A stretch of 64,000 bases of DNA from Schauerella fraxinea (GTDB lineage: Bacteria; Pseudomonadota; Gammaproteobacteria; Burkholderiales; Burkholderiaceae_B): NCBI GenBank assembly GCA_030849965.1, contig JAVDKL010000001.1, positions 1,780,554 through 1,844,553 of the forward strand, given 5' to 3'. The first letter of the stretch is position 1; every line of letters starts with the position of its first letter. Below the pieces are notes generated by a model. The model was not told the DNA's origin. It made no database searches and saw only the letters and a list, made by a program, of their open reading frames with translations. A program made the translations under genes and the position numbers. Below, piece after piece: positions 8,931 through 18,596 of the stretch.

Positions 8931-10196
8931 ATGACTTCCACCCCGCGTCCCGAGTTTGAAGCCACCTACCTGATCGAAACGCCGTTTGCGCTTGAGCAGG
9001 CGGCCAACGTGCTGGCAGGCGAGCAATCCAGCGGCACCTTCGTGCAAGTGGCCGGCGAAACCGCCGACCTGCGTGCCCGCTCGCGCGCCACCGTGTCCGC
9101 CATCCGGGAATTGGGCACGGTGCATACGCCCAGTTTGCCGAACGCGTTTCTCGAACGGCGCCAGATCGGCGGCCCGTATAAGCGTGCCGAAATCACGGTG
9201 CGTTTTCCCATCGATAACGTGGGTGCGAATCTGCCGACGCTGGCCGCCACCGTGGCCGGCAATATCTACGATCTGGGCGAGATGACGGGCGTGAAGTTGA
9301 TGACACTCACGCTGCCACCCGACTACGTGCGCCAATTCGATGCGCCGCGGCACGGGGTGCAAGGGACGCGGCTGCTCACCGGCTGCACGTCGGGTCCGAT
9401 CGTGGGCACCATCGTCAAGCCCAACGTGGGCATGTCGCCGCAGGATACGGCGCGCGTGGTCGACGAGCTGTGCATGGCGGGCGTGGACTTCATCAAGGAC
9501 GATGAAGTGATGGCCAACCCGCCACATTCGCCATTGCATGAACGTGTGGCTGCGGTGATGGCCGTGATCAACCGGCATGCCGAGCGCACCGGTCGCAAGG
9601 TGATGTACGCGTTCAATATTTCCGACGATCTGGACGCGATGCGGCGGCACGCGGATCTGATCGAGAAGGCGGGCGGCACGTGCGTGATGGCAAGCCTGAA
9701 TTGGTGTGGGTATGCCGCCATTCAATCACTGCGGCGCACGACATCGCTGGCGCTGCACGGTCATCGCAATGGCATGGCGATGATGTCGCGCCATCCTTTG
9801 CTGGGCATGGATTTTCAGGCGTATCAGGTGCTGTGGCGCTTGGCGGGCGTGGATCAATTGCACGTCAATGGCCTGGCCGGCAAGTTCTACGAAAGCGATG
9901 ACAGCGTGGTCGCCTCGGCACGCGCTTGCCTGCAACCCCTGGCCGGCGACGACGCGGTGATGCCGGTATTTTCGTCGGGTCAATGGGCAGGCACCGTTCC
10001 GCCCACCTATGCAGCGGTCAAAAGCGACGATCTGATTTTCCTCTCCGGCGGCGGCATCCTCGGCCACCCCGATGGCGCGGCCGCCGGCGTGCAAAGCATT
10101 CGCGACGCCTGGCGGGCTGCGGGCGAAGGCGTGCCCTTGCCGGTCTATGCCGAGACGCGTCCAGCGTTGGCCCACGCGCTGGCGTTCTATGGCTGA
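8931..10196 (+). CDS. RuBisCO-like protein (RuBisCO large-chain family, form IV)
   Basis: 421 residues, shorter than true RuBisCO large chains. By eye the active site maps as follows (RuBisCO numbering in brackets): Glu31 (E60), Thr36 (T65), Asn in VAGNIYDL (N123), Lys163 (K175), Asn165 in place of K177, Lys189 (carbamylated K201), Asp191 (D203), Glu192 (E204), His278 (H294), Arg279 (R295), Met282 in place of H298, His311 (H327), Lys318 (K334), Ser349 (S379), and GGGILGHP (G403-404 loop). So the carbamate/Mg site and enolisation machinery remain but two carboxylase residues do not. The kinase gene overlaps it by 8 bp. RLPs paired with DUF1537 kinases act on 3-oxo-isoapionate 4-phosphate (decarboxylase or transcarboxylase/hydrolase); this role is inferred. 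Start ATG 8931, 4 bases after the VOC stop. Confidence 0.9.
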   Translation: MTSTPRPEFEATYLIETPFALEQAANVLAGEQSSGTFVQVAGETADLRARSRATVSAIRELGTVHTPSLPNAFLERRQIGGPYKRAEITVRFPIDNVGANLPTLAATVAGNIYDLGEMTGVKLMTLTLPPDYVRQFDAPRHGVQGTRLLTGCTSGPIVGTIVKPNVGMSPQDTARVVDELCMAGVDFIKDDEVMANPPHSPLHERVAAVMAVINRHAERTGRKVMYAFNISDDLDAMRRHADLIEKAGGTCVMASLNWCGYAAIQSLRRTTSLALHGHRNGMAMMSRHPLLGMDFQAYQVLWRLAGVDQLHVNGLAGKFYESDDSVVASARACLQPLAGDDAVMPVFSSGQWAGTVPPTYAAVKSDDLIFLSGGGILGHPDGAAAGVQSIRDAWRAAGEGVPLPVYAETRPALAHALAFYG

Positions 10197-11679
10197 CGCG
10201 GCGATGGCTGCCGCGGGTATCGTTGCAGCGCAGGATGTGGCGGCGCACACCACCATTGCCGCCTGCAGTACGGTCACCCTCGCGTACTACGGTGACGACT
10301 TCACGGGTTCGACCGATACGCTTGCGACCGCGGTACAAGCCGGCTGGCGCGCAGCCTTGTTCATGCGTGTGCCCACGGCGCAAGACTTGGCCGCATTCGG
10401 CCCATTGGATTGCATCGGCATTGCGGGAACGGCGCGCGCGCAATCGCCCGCGCAAATGGACGACACCTTGCCGGCCATTTTTCGCGGCCTGGCAGCCACG
10501 GGTGCGCCCTTCATTCAATATAAAACGTGTTCGACGTTCGACAGCGCCCCGCACATCGGTAACATCGCCCATGCAATGGCCATCGCCCGCCAGGTGCTCG
10601 GCGCTCGGCCCGCGTTGATCGTGGGCGGCCAGCCGAGTCTGGGCCGCTACTGCGCGTTTGCCACCTTGTATGCGCGTGCCGGACACGATGCGGCGGTCTA
10701 TCGCATCGACCGACATCCGACAATGTCGCGCCATCCTGTTACCCCCATGCTGGAACCCGATCTGCGGCGGCATTTCGCCGCGCTGGGCACGCCTGGGATC
10801 GTGTCATTCGACACGGTGCAACTCGATCATGCCAACGACGAGGCACGCTGCGCAGCATTGGATACGATGCTGGCGGCTTCGCCGACTGCCGTGTTGTTCG
10901 ACGCCATGACTCCGCAGCATCTGGCGCGCATTGGTGCGTTGTTGCGCCATCGCGCGCAAGCGGCCGGTGGGCAGCAGTTGCTCGTAGGACCCACAGGCGT
11001 GCTGCAGGCGTTGACGACGTCCAAAGACGCTGCTCGCAACGCGGCGTCGAACGCCGCAGGCGTGGCCTCGGCCTCGTCATCGCTGCCTGCACGGCCCATC
11101 GCCTCCGAACGGCTCGCCAACGCCCGCGCAGTCTCTGCACCTACACCCGCCGAAGTCGGCCAGACCTTCATCATCTCTGGCAGCCGCTCCCCCATCACCG
11201 CGGCGCAGATCGACGCCGCCGAAGCTGCAGGCTTCGTGTCGTTGTCGATCGATGCCCAAGCGATGGTGTCGCAGGCCGTTTGGTATGTGGATGTGTTGGC
11301 CGACACGATCGCGCAATCGCTGGCCGCCGGTTTGAGTGTGATCGCGCACAGCACCCTGAGCGACGGCAGCCGGAGCAAGCACCCTGAATTTACCGAAGCA
11401 CTGGCGCGCGGGTGTGGTCAGTTGATGCGGCAGGTGCTGGCGCGCCATTCCTTGCAGCGCGTCGGCTTCGCGGGCGGGGATACGTCGAGCATCGCGGTGG
11501 CGTCCTGGCACATTCAGGCGCTCACCTATTCGTTTTCATTGAGCCCGGGGGTGGCGGTGTGCCGCATACATGCGCCCGACTCGCCGCTCGATGGTGTCGA
11601 GCTCATGCTCAAGGGCGGACAAATGGGTCCGCCCGATGTGTTCACCGCATTACTGGGCGGCGCACGTCCGCTCGCCTGA
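10189..11679 (+). CDS. DUF1537 four-carbon-acid sugar kinase family protein (3-oxo-isoapionate kinase-like)
   Basis: 496 residues. The N-terminal domain has the family signature GDDFTGSTD at 35-43, and the C-terminal nucleotide-binding domain has VGFAGGDTSSIAV and, near the end, LMLKGGQMGPPDVF, corresponding to the GGxTG/KxGxxG loops of the family. These kinases phosphorylate four-carbon acids or, in apiose catabolism, 3-oxo-isoapionate (OiaK). An alanine/serine-rich linker (about residues 280-320) joins the domains and is longer than usual. ATG 10189 overlaps the end of the RLP gene by 8 bp (a second ATG is at 10204), which suggests translational coupling and a shared pathway: the kinase would make the phosphate ester used by the RLP. 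Confidence 0.9.
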   Translation: MADAAMAAAGIVAAQDVAAHTTIAACSTVTLAYYGDDFTGSTDTLATAVQAGWRAALFMRVPTAQDLAAFGPLDCIGIAGTARAQSPAQMDDTLPAIFRGLAATGAPFIQYKTCSTFDSAPHIGNIAHAMAIARQVLGARPALIVGGQPSLGRYCAFATLYARAGHDAAVYRIDRHPTMSRHPVTPMLEPDLRRHFAALGTPGIVSFDTVQLDHANDEARCAALDTMLAASPTAVLFDAMTPQHLARIGALLRHRAQAAGGQQLLVGPTGVLQALTTSKDAARNAASNAAGVASASSSLPARPIASERLANARAVSAPTPAEVGQTFIISGSRSPITAAQIDAAEAAGFVSLSIDAQAMVSQAVWYVDVLADTIAQSLAAGLSVIAHSTLSDGSRSKHPEFTEALARGCGQLMRQVLARHSLQRVGFAGGDTSSIAVASWHIQALTYSFSLSPGVAVCRIHAPDSPLDGVELMLKGGQMGPPDVFTALLGGARPLA

Positions 11680-11748
11680 CGCTATAGTGATCCGCATCCC
11701 ACGCCGTTCGCGGTTGCGCGACGCGCGTCCATCACGGAGACACCAGGC

Positions 11749-12537
11749 ATGAACCTCGAATTGACCGGTAAAGTCGTATTGATCACAGGTGGCAGCAAAG
11801 GCATCGGTTTGGCGTGCGCGGCGGCATTTGCCGCGGAGGGTGCGCGCGTGGCGATCGTTTCGCGCGATGAAGGCAATCTGCGCCAGGCCGTCGAACATCT
11901 GAAAGGGTTGGGGCATGCCGTGCATGCCGAGGCCGCCGATCTGGGTGACGACGCCCAGGCCGAACGCGCCGCGCGCAACGTGGAGGCGGCGCTGGGCCCC
12001 ATCGATGTGCTGATCAATTCAGCGGGCGCCGCGCAAAAGACTGCCCCGCCCGATCTCACGCCGGCCATCTGGCGAAAGGCGATGGACGCCAAATACTTTA
12101 CCTATATCAATGCCATGCAAGCCGTTCTTGCAGGAATGGTCGAACGCAAGCAAGGCAGTATCGTGAACATCGTCGGCGCCGGCGGCCGGGTGGCGAGCCC
12201 GATCCATCTGCCTGGCGGTGCCGCCAACGCGGCCCTCATGCTGGCTTCAGCCGGCTTGGCCAACGCCTGGGCCGGCAAGAATGTACGGGTAAATGTGATC
12301 AATCCCGGCGCCACCATCACCGATCGCCTTACCCAATTGCTCAAGACCGAGGCCGAATGGCGCGGCGAAGACCTGGAAACGTTGCAGCGCGAAGGCGAAA
12401 AACGGATTCCTATCGGCCGCTATGGCCGTCCCGACGAAGTCGCGGATGTGGCTGTCTTCCTGGCCTCCGCCCGGGCGAGCTACGTGACGGGCGCCATGAT
12501 CACCATGGACGGTGCCATGCATCCGCTGCCAGGCTAA
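11749..12537 (+). CDS. SDR-fold protein lacking the catalytic tetrad
   Basis: 262 residues with a complete classical SDR Rossmann fold: TGGSKGIG cofactor loop at 13-20, NSAG after strand 4, NPGATITD after strand 6, and a normal C-terminal YVTGAMITMDGAM. The catalytic residues are missing: the serine position is Gly143, and the YxxxK motif reads GGAAN, so Tyr is Gly156 and Lys is Asn160. The helix-4 asparagine is also not evident (MDAKYFTYIN). It should bind a nucleotide but is unlikely to be an ordinary dehydrogenase. It follows the kinase by 69 bp on the same strand and probably belongs to the RLP operon. Its role is unknown. Confidence 0.85.
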   Translation: MNLELTGKVVLITGGSKGIGLACAAAFAAEGARVAIVSRDEGNLRQAVEHLKGLGHAVHAEAADLGDDAQAERAARNVEAALGPIDVLINSAGAAQKTAPPDLTPAIWRKAMDAKYFTYINAMQAVLAGMVERKQGSIVNIVGAGGRVASPIHLPGGAANAALMLASAGLANAWAGKNVRVNVINPGATITDRLTQLLKTEAEWRGEDLETLQREGEKRIPIGRYGRPDEVADVAVFLASARASYVTGAMITMDGAMHPLPG

Positions 12538-12951
12538 GAGCCCGGCATCCCTCCAGCGGCGGCGGCGGCGTGCCGCGGCACGCTTACACAACAGATGCTG
12601 CAATCAACTTCAGGCGGCCCGTTCGCGGCCGTCTGGCCTGCCGGGATGAGGTAAAAAAAGAGAGCCGGGCAGGTTCACATCAATGCCGGTGGCAGCCAAA
12701 GCGGTCGTTCGGCGGACTTAGCGACTTTCGATTCATCCGGTTATCGAATGTCGGCTAACGTCGCGCTTTCGTCGTTTGTATGCAAATTGTCACGGTTTCC
12801 GAGCGGCACGCCGGTCAAAAATCTGCCATCATGGCGGCCGGCCTGTACTTAACTTGATTTTTCGTTTAGATTTGGGCCGTAACCCCATAATTCGTCAGTG
12901 TTTTTCGGGCGTCGCTCGAAGCAATAGTTTTTTACATTCAATAAGTGAGCG
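12538..12951. other. Non-coding gap between the RLP operon and pbpG-like gene
   Basis: About 410 bases with no plausible gene. It holds an 8/9-bp stem-loop (12611-12619 with 12627-12635, GC-rich, no T-tract after it) and a progressively AT-rich stretch (12850-12950) that should contain the promoter of the downstream peptidase gene. No clear -35/-10 pair was resolved. Confidence 0.6.
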
Positions 12952-14187
12952 GTGGCGATGACGTCATTTTGGACACGAATGGCAAAGTTTGGGACGGGCG
13001 CAGCAACTGCGCTCGCCTTGGTGCTTGGCGCCACGCCCGCAACGGCCGCCCGCGCCGATCCGTGCAAAACGAATAGCAAATCGGCCGCCTGCAAGGCGAC
13101 CAAAACTCCGGCTGCCAAAACGTCGAACGCTAAGTCGACCAGCGCCAAAACCACCTCGAAGGCGACTGCGGCGACCTCGAAGGCCTCTGCCGCCAAGACA
13201 TCGACGGCTAAAAACAGCAAGGCTGCTGCCTCGAATTCGAAGGTCAAGGTTGTTTTGCGATCGAAGAAGTCGGCCGCCGACGAAGCCGATCGCCAAGCGG
13301 CGTCGCGCGCTACTGCCGAGAAGACGGCACGTGCGACGGCTGCCCGCTCGCGCAATGCTCTGGCCGTGTCCGCTGCGGCTGAAGTGGCCGAGACCGATAC
13401 CCCCACTATTCTGTCCGCCGGCACCACGCGCGCCGAAGCCGCCGCCGTGCGCTCGAGCATCGCGTACGTCCAGGATCTCGAATCGTCCACCGTGCTGTTC
13501 GCCAAAAACGACCGCATGGTGCGCCCGATCGCATCGATTTCCAAGCTGATGACCGCGCTGGTCGTGATCGATGCCAACCAGCCGCTGGATGAAGTGCTGG
13601 AAATTACCGAGGACGACGTCGATCGCGTCCGTCACTCGCCGTCGCGCCTGACGGTGGGCACGCGCCTGACCCGTGCCGATATGCTGCATCTGGCCTTGAT
13701 GTCGTCGGAAAACCGGGCAGCGCACTCGCTGGGCCGTTATTACCCGGGTGGCCTGCCGGCCTTTGCCCGCGCGATGAACAACAAGGCCCAGTCGCTGGGC
13801 ATGTACGACTCCCATTTCGTGGAACCCACGGGATTGTCGAGCCAGAACGTGTCGTCGCCGCGCGATCTGGTACGAATGATGCGCGCCGCCGGCCAGCGCC
13901 CGCTGATCCATCGCTACTCCACCGACACCGAATATGAAGTGGCCGTGCGCAGCGGCCGCACCGAGACGTTCCGCAATACGAATGCACTCGTGCGTAGCGC
14001 AGACTGGGACATCAAGGTTTCCAAGACGGGCTTCATCAACGAAGCCGGCGAATGCCTGGTGATGCTCACCCGCATCAACGGCCGCGATCTGGCTATCGTG
14101 CTGCTCAACTCGCAAGGCAAGTACTCGCGCATCGGCGACGCGGTGCGCGTGCGCCGCCTGGTGCAGAACGAAGTCGCGATGATGTAA
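12952..14187 (+). CDS. D-alanyl-D-alanine endopeptidase (PBP7/PbpG-like) with a lysine/alanine-rich linker
   Basis: 411 residues if the GTG at 12952 is used; ATG 12958 is an equally possible start. After a signal peptide (to about residue 32) comes a roughly 90-residue Lys/Ala/Thr/Ser-rich stretch resembling eukaryotic H1 tails, then an S11 serine peptidase domain with SISK (Ser195, Lys198), SEN (252-254) and KTG (358-360). This family cleaves D-Ala-meso-DAP crosslinks in peptidoglycan in the periplasm. The basic linker is probably a wall-binding or spacer segment; it is low-complexity and not part of the fold. A terminator follows directly after the stop. Confidence 0.92.
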   Translation: MAMTSFWTRMAKFGTGAATALALVLGATPATAARADPCKTNSKSAACKATKTPAAKTSNAKSTSAKTTSKATAATSKASAAKTSTAKNSKAAASNSKVKVVLRSKKSAADEADRQAASRATAEKTARATAARSRNALAVSAAAEVAETDTPTILSAGTTRAEAAAVRSSIAYVQDLESSTVLFAKNDRMVRPIASISKLMTALVVIDANQPLDEVLEITEDDVDRVRHSPSRLTVGTRLTRADMLHLALMSSENRAAHSLGRYYPGGLPAFARAMNNKAQSLGMYDSHFVEPTGLSSQNVSSPRDLVRMMRAAGQRPLIHRYSTDTEYEVAVRSGRTETFRNTNALVRSADWDIKVSKTGFINEAGECLVMLTRINGRDLAIVLLNSQGKYSRIGDAVRVRRLVQNEVAMM

Positions 14188-14212
14188 ATCGCGGCGGAAC
14201 ACCGCACGATCG

Positions 14213-14248
14213 ATCGGCCGCTCGGCATCTGCCAGCGGCCGATTTTTT
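14213..14248 (+). terminator. Intrinsic terminator after the pbpG-like gene
   Basis: A 10-bp perfect stem (14213-14222 with 14234-14243) is followed by a T run (14243-14248). It lies 25 bases after the stop and overlaps the 3' end of the convergent ybaK gene by two bases. Confidence 0.85.
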
Positions 14249-14735
14249 ATTCCAGCGCCACCGATACCGGTTTGGCGCCCAGCAACCGCGTCAACACGTC
14301 GGGGGCAATACCGAGCAGATAACCGCGCCGCCCACCGTTGATATAAATTTTGTCGTGGCTGAGGATCGTTTCCTCCAGCCACACCGGCATCTTCTTGCGG
14401 GTGCCGAAGGGCGAGGTGCCGCCTACCTGATAACCGGAGTGGCGCTGCGCCACCTCGATGGCGCACGGCGCAATCTTCTTCACGCCCGCTTGACGCGCGA
14501 GGTTCTTGGTCGACACCTCACGATCGCCGTGCATCAGGATAATCAGCGGCGCGCCCTTCTCATCTTCCATGATCAGGGTTTTGACCACCGCGTGCGGGTC
14601 GACCTGCAACTGGCGCGCCGATTCGGCGGCCCCGCCATGGTCGACATAATCGTAGGTGTGCTCGGTAAACGCAATCTTGTGCTGCTTGAGCAGTTGCGTG
14701 GCGGGCGTTTCGGAAACGTGTTTGGCTTTGCTCAT
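14247..14735 (-). CDS. ybaK: Cys-tRNA(Pro)/Cys-tRNA(Cys) deacylase YbaK/EbsC family
   Basis: 162 residues, full length for the YbaK editing domain. Recognisable segments are the N-terminal ATQLLKQHKIAFTEHTYDY, the central KTLIMEDEKGAPLIILMHGD with the conserved lysine of the active site (VVKTL), and YQVGGTSPFGTRKKMPVWLE, the GG-TSPFG loop typical of the family. It hydrolyses mischarged cysteinyl-tRNA(Pro) in trans in the cytoplasm. It stands alone, converging on the pbpG-like gene and 110 bp downstream (on its own strand) from the Bug gene. Start ATG 14735. Confidence 0.95.
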   Translation of the reverse strand: MSKAKHVSETPATQLLKQHKIAFTEHTYDYVDHGGAAESARQLQVDPHAVVKTLIMEDEKGAPLIILMHGDREVSTKNLARQAGVKKIAPCAIEVAQRHSGYQVGGTSPFGTRKKMPVWLEETILSHDKIYINGGRRGYLLGIAPDVLTRLLGAKPVSVALE

Positions 14736-14753
14736 GGAACGGTCATTCTATGC

Positions 14754-14778
14754 AAAATGGGCGCCTCACGGCGCCCAT
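14754..14778 (-). terminator. Intrinsic terminator after the Bug-protein gene
   Basis: A 9-bp perfect stem with a four-base loop (14757-14765 with 14770-14778), followed on the minus strand by TTTTGC, lies 75 bases after the stop of the Bug gene. Confidence 0.75.
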
Positions 14779-14852
14779 CGGGATCGCAACCTCATCGGAG
14801 ATCGCGGATCGTGCCACCCCGGATCGGGCTGGCACGACCTTGCAGTCAAGCC

Positions 14853-15845
14853 TTAGTCGAGCTTGATGTTCTGCTTTTTCACCACGTCGCGGGCCCAGTC
14901 GTATTGCGTCTGGATTTCCTTGGCGAACTCTTCAGGCGTATTGCCCGACGGCGCCGAACCCTGCTCGTCCAGAATCTTGATGACCTTGGGATCCTTCAAC
15001 GCGACCACAGCGGCATCGCGCAGCTTGTCCACGACCGCCTTGGGGGTCTTGGCCGGGGCCAGCAAACCGTACCAGACGGGCTGGTTCAGCACCGGGAAAC
15101 CAGCTTCGGCAAACGTCGGCACGTCTTTCAACGTCCCCACGCGCTCGGGCCAGGCCACGGCCATCGCCTTGAGCTTGCCGGCCTGGATCTGCGCGATCGA
15201 GGAAGGCAGATTGTCGAACAGGATGCCGATCTGACCGCCCACGGCGTCAGCCACGGCCGGACCCGATCCCTTGTAGGGGATGTGCACGATATCGGTGCCC
15301 GTCGCCATCTTGAACGACTCGCCCATCAGATGCAGCACGCCGCAAGTGCCGGAGCTGCCGTACGAGTACTTGCCCGGGTTCTTCTTCAGCTCTTCCAGGA
15401 ATTCCTGGAAGTTGTTGGCCGGGAATTTCGGGTTGATCGACACGACGTTGGCCGTGTTGGCGAAGTTCGTGATCGGCGCGAAATCCTTGATCGGATCGTA
15501 CGGCAGATCGTTCGGACGGCAAGCCGGGTTCACGGCCATCGTCGACACGGTTGCGATCGACAACGTGTAGCCGTCGGGATCGGCCTTGGCGGCTTCGGCT
15601 GCGCCGATGGCGCCACCTGCGCCGCCCTTGTTCTCGACAACCAGCGGCTGACCGAGTTCTTGGCTCATGCGCTGCGTGACCAGACGCGCGATGATGTCCG
15701 TCGAGCCCCCCGGGGCGAACGGCACGATCACGCGAATTGGGCGCGTCGGAAAGTTTTCGGCGGCGTGCGCAACCGACCCGGCAACGGTTGCGAAGCCCCC
15801 TACCGCAATCGATACTGCCGTGACCAGGGTGCGAATCTTATTCAT
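14853..15845 (-). CDS. Bug-family tripartite tricarboxylate transporter substrate-binding protein
   Basis: 330 residues. A signal peptide (residues 1 to about 28, ending AHAAENFP) precedes the mature Bug fold with its signature NFPTRPIRVIVPFAPGGSTD and RPNDLPYDPIKDFAPI. Bug proteins are periplasmic binding proteins for carboxylates and related small acids, very numerous in Alcaligenaceae and often, as here, encoded without TctA/TctB genes beside them. Start at ATG 15845 because GGAGGAA sits 7 bases upstream; the longer frame adds eight residues. It is monocistronic with its own terminator. The ligand cannot be told from sequence. Confidence 0.94.
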   Translation of the reverse strand: MNKIRTLVTAVSIAVGGFATVAGSVAHAAENFPTRPIRVIVPFAPGGSTDIIARLVTQRMSQELGQPLVVENKGGAGGAIGAAEAAKADPDGYTLSIATVSTMAVNPACRPNDLPYDPIKDFAPITNFANTANVVSINPKFPANNFQEFLEELKKNPGKYSYGSSGTCGVLHLMGESFKMATGTDIVHIPYKGSGPAVADAVGGQIGILFDNLPSSIAQIQAGKLKAMAVAWPERVGTLKDVPTFAEAGFPVLNQPVWYGLLAPAKTPKAVVDKLRDAAVVALKDPKVIKILDEQGSAPSGNTPEEFAKEIQTQYDWARDVVKKQNIKLD

Positions 15846-16005
15846 GTGTGTTTCCTCCGAACTACTCATACCCGCTCGTAGCGGGCGGATTGACAGGGGC
15901 CGCGCTTTTATTGTGACGGGCGCGCGACATAGCTGAACCGCGGAGAATAGCAGGGTTAAGTAGCACTTGGTAGTACGCTACCGGCTTTCCTCCAGACCAA
16001 ATGTC

Positions 16006-16899
16006 ATGACAGTCGCCCTGCTGGTCCTTCCCGATTTCTTCCTGGTGGCACTCGGCTGGGTGTTGCGGCACCGCCTCTCGTTCTCGCGAGAATTCTTTGC
16101 CGGCTGTGAGCGCATGACGTACTTCGTGCTGTTTCCCGCCCTTCTGTTTCAGTCGATTCTGAAGACGCCGATTACCGCAGGGAGCGCGCTCACGCTGCTG
16201 CAGGCCGTGCTGATCGTATTGGCGGTGGGAATCGTGCTGGCGCGCCTGGCGGGTCCGCTGCTCAAGCCGCCCTCTCTGGCGCTGGCCTCGGTATCGCAGT
16301 GCGCCTATCGCTTCAACACCTACATCGGTTTGAGCCTGGCCGCCAGTCTGGGCGGCCCGCAAGGGCAAACGGTGATGGCATTGCTGGTGGGATTTGCCGT
16401 GCCGGTGGCCAATGTGGCTGCGGTGTATAGCCTGGCGCGCCACTCCGGCGGCTCGCTCTGGCGCGAACTGCTGCGCAATCCGCTCGTAGTGAGCACGGTA
16501 ATCGGCTTGATCGCGAACTTCGCCGGCCTGACGTTGCCGCAAGTCGTGGATGTGATTCTGGGCCGCCTGGGCGCCGCCGCCATCGTGCTGGGCATCGTAT
16601 GCGTGGGTGCCAGCCTGTCGTGGCAAAGCGGCAAGACGCAGCCCGTGCTGCTGGGCTGGATGCTGGCAGTAAAACTCATCGTGCTGCCCATCTCGGCCAT
16701 CCTCGTGGGCAAAGGCTTGGGGTTGAGTCCGCTCGAGTCGCAAATGCTGGTGCTGTTCTCGGCACTACCCACGGCATCGGCCGCCTATGTGCTGGCGATG
16801 CGGATGGGTGGCGACGGCAGGATGGTGGCCTGGCTGATTTCCGCCGGCACGTTGCTGTCGGCCTTCACGTTGCCGATGTGGCTGGCTATCGCGCAGTAG
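16006..16899 (+). CDS. AEC-family permease (auxin efflux carrier-like)
   Basis: 297 residues with about ten hydrophobic helices in two repeats, matching the AEC/malonate-type transporter family. Typical features are an N-terminal PDFFLVALGWVLRHR segment, the central CAYRFNTYIGLSLAASLGG and the C-terminal FSALPTASAAYVLAMRMGG, the last being a strongly conserved region. Bacterial members export or import small organic acids or amino-acid derivatives; the substrate is unknown. Start at ATG 16006, since the longer frame begins with a TTG and adds 13 non-conserved residues. It is divergent from the Bug gene with 160 bp between them. Confidence 0.88.
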   Translation: MTVALLVLPDFFLVALGWVLRHRLSFSREFFAGCERMTYFVLFPALLFQSILKTPITAGSALTLLQAVLIVLAVGIVLARLAGPLLKPPSLALASVSQCAYRFNTYIGLSLAASLGGPQGQTVMALLVGFAVPVANVAAVYSLARHSGGSLWRELLRNPLVVSTVIGLIANFAGLTLPQVVDVILGRLGAAAIVLGIVCVGASLSWQSGKTQPVLLGWMLAVKLIVLPISAILVGKGLGLSPLESQMLVLFSALPTASAAYVLAMRMGGDGRMVAWLISAGTLLSAFTLPMWLAIAQ

Positions 16900-17000
16900 C
16901 GCCTCGACGTTACGGCGTGCGTCGCCCGATGCATGCGCAATGCGGCAGTGATTGCAGGTGCCGAGGAAGATATGGCATGCGCACCTGATGACAGCAAATG

Positions 17001-17032
17001 AAAAAGGCAGTGCGTCACCTGCACGCACTGCC
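17001..17032 (-). terminator. Intrinsic terminator after fumC
   Basis: A 10-bp perfect stem (17006-17015 with 17023-17032), loop of seven, followed on the minus strand by TTTTT (17001-17005). It lies 44 bases after the fumC stop. Confidence 0.85.
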
Positions 17033-17075
17033 CCTGCTCACCGCGCGGCGATGCCGCGCCATGAATACCTTGTCG

Positions 17076-18470
<1,395 letters not shown>

Positions 18471-18596
18471 GGCGATGACAACTCCGGCTAGCCGACCGCG
18501 GCCGACTGTTATTGAGAATAAAAATCACTTGAGAGATTAGCAGAATCGAACGCTACCTATAATCCTACGCTTACTCTCCAAACATCAGGTCGAATC

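Noticed and set aside
8931-10196. RLP as a true CO2-fixing RuBisCO
   Set aside because: The protein is short, two catalytic positions differ (K177 and H298 equivalents), and no phosphoribulokinase or carboxysome gene is present.
12611-12635. GC-rich hairpin after the SDR gene as a terminator
   Set aside because: The stem is plausible but no T-tract follows on either strand; kept only as a note in the gap entry.
12964-14466. Open frame of 500 codons opposite the pbpG-like gene
   Set aside because: Antisense shadow of the Lys/Ala-rich gene; composition is dominated by Arg, Gly and Ala, with no ribosome site and no domain.
14052-15881. Open frame of 609 codons on the plus strand across ybaK and the Bug gene
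   Set aside because: It crosses two well-supported genes and two terminators and has shadow composition (Arg/His/Gln-rich).
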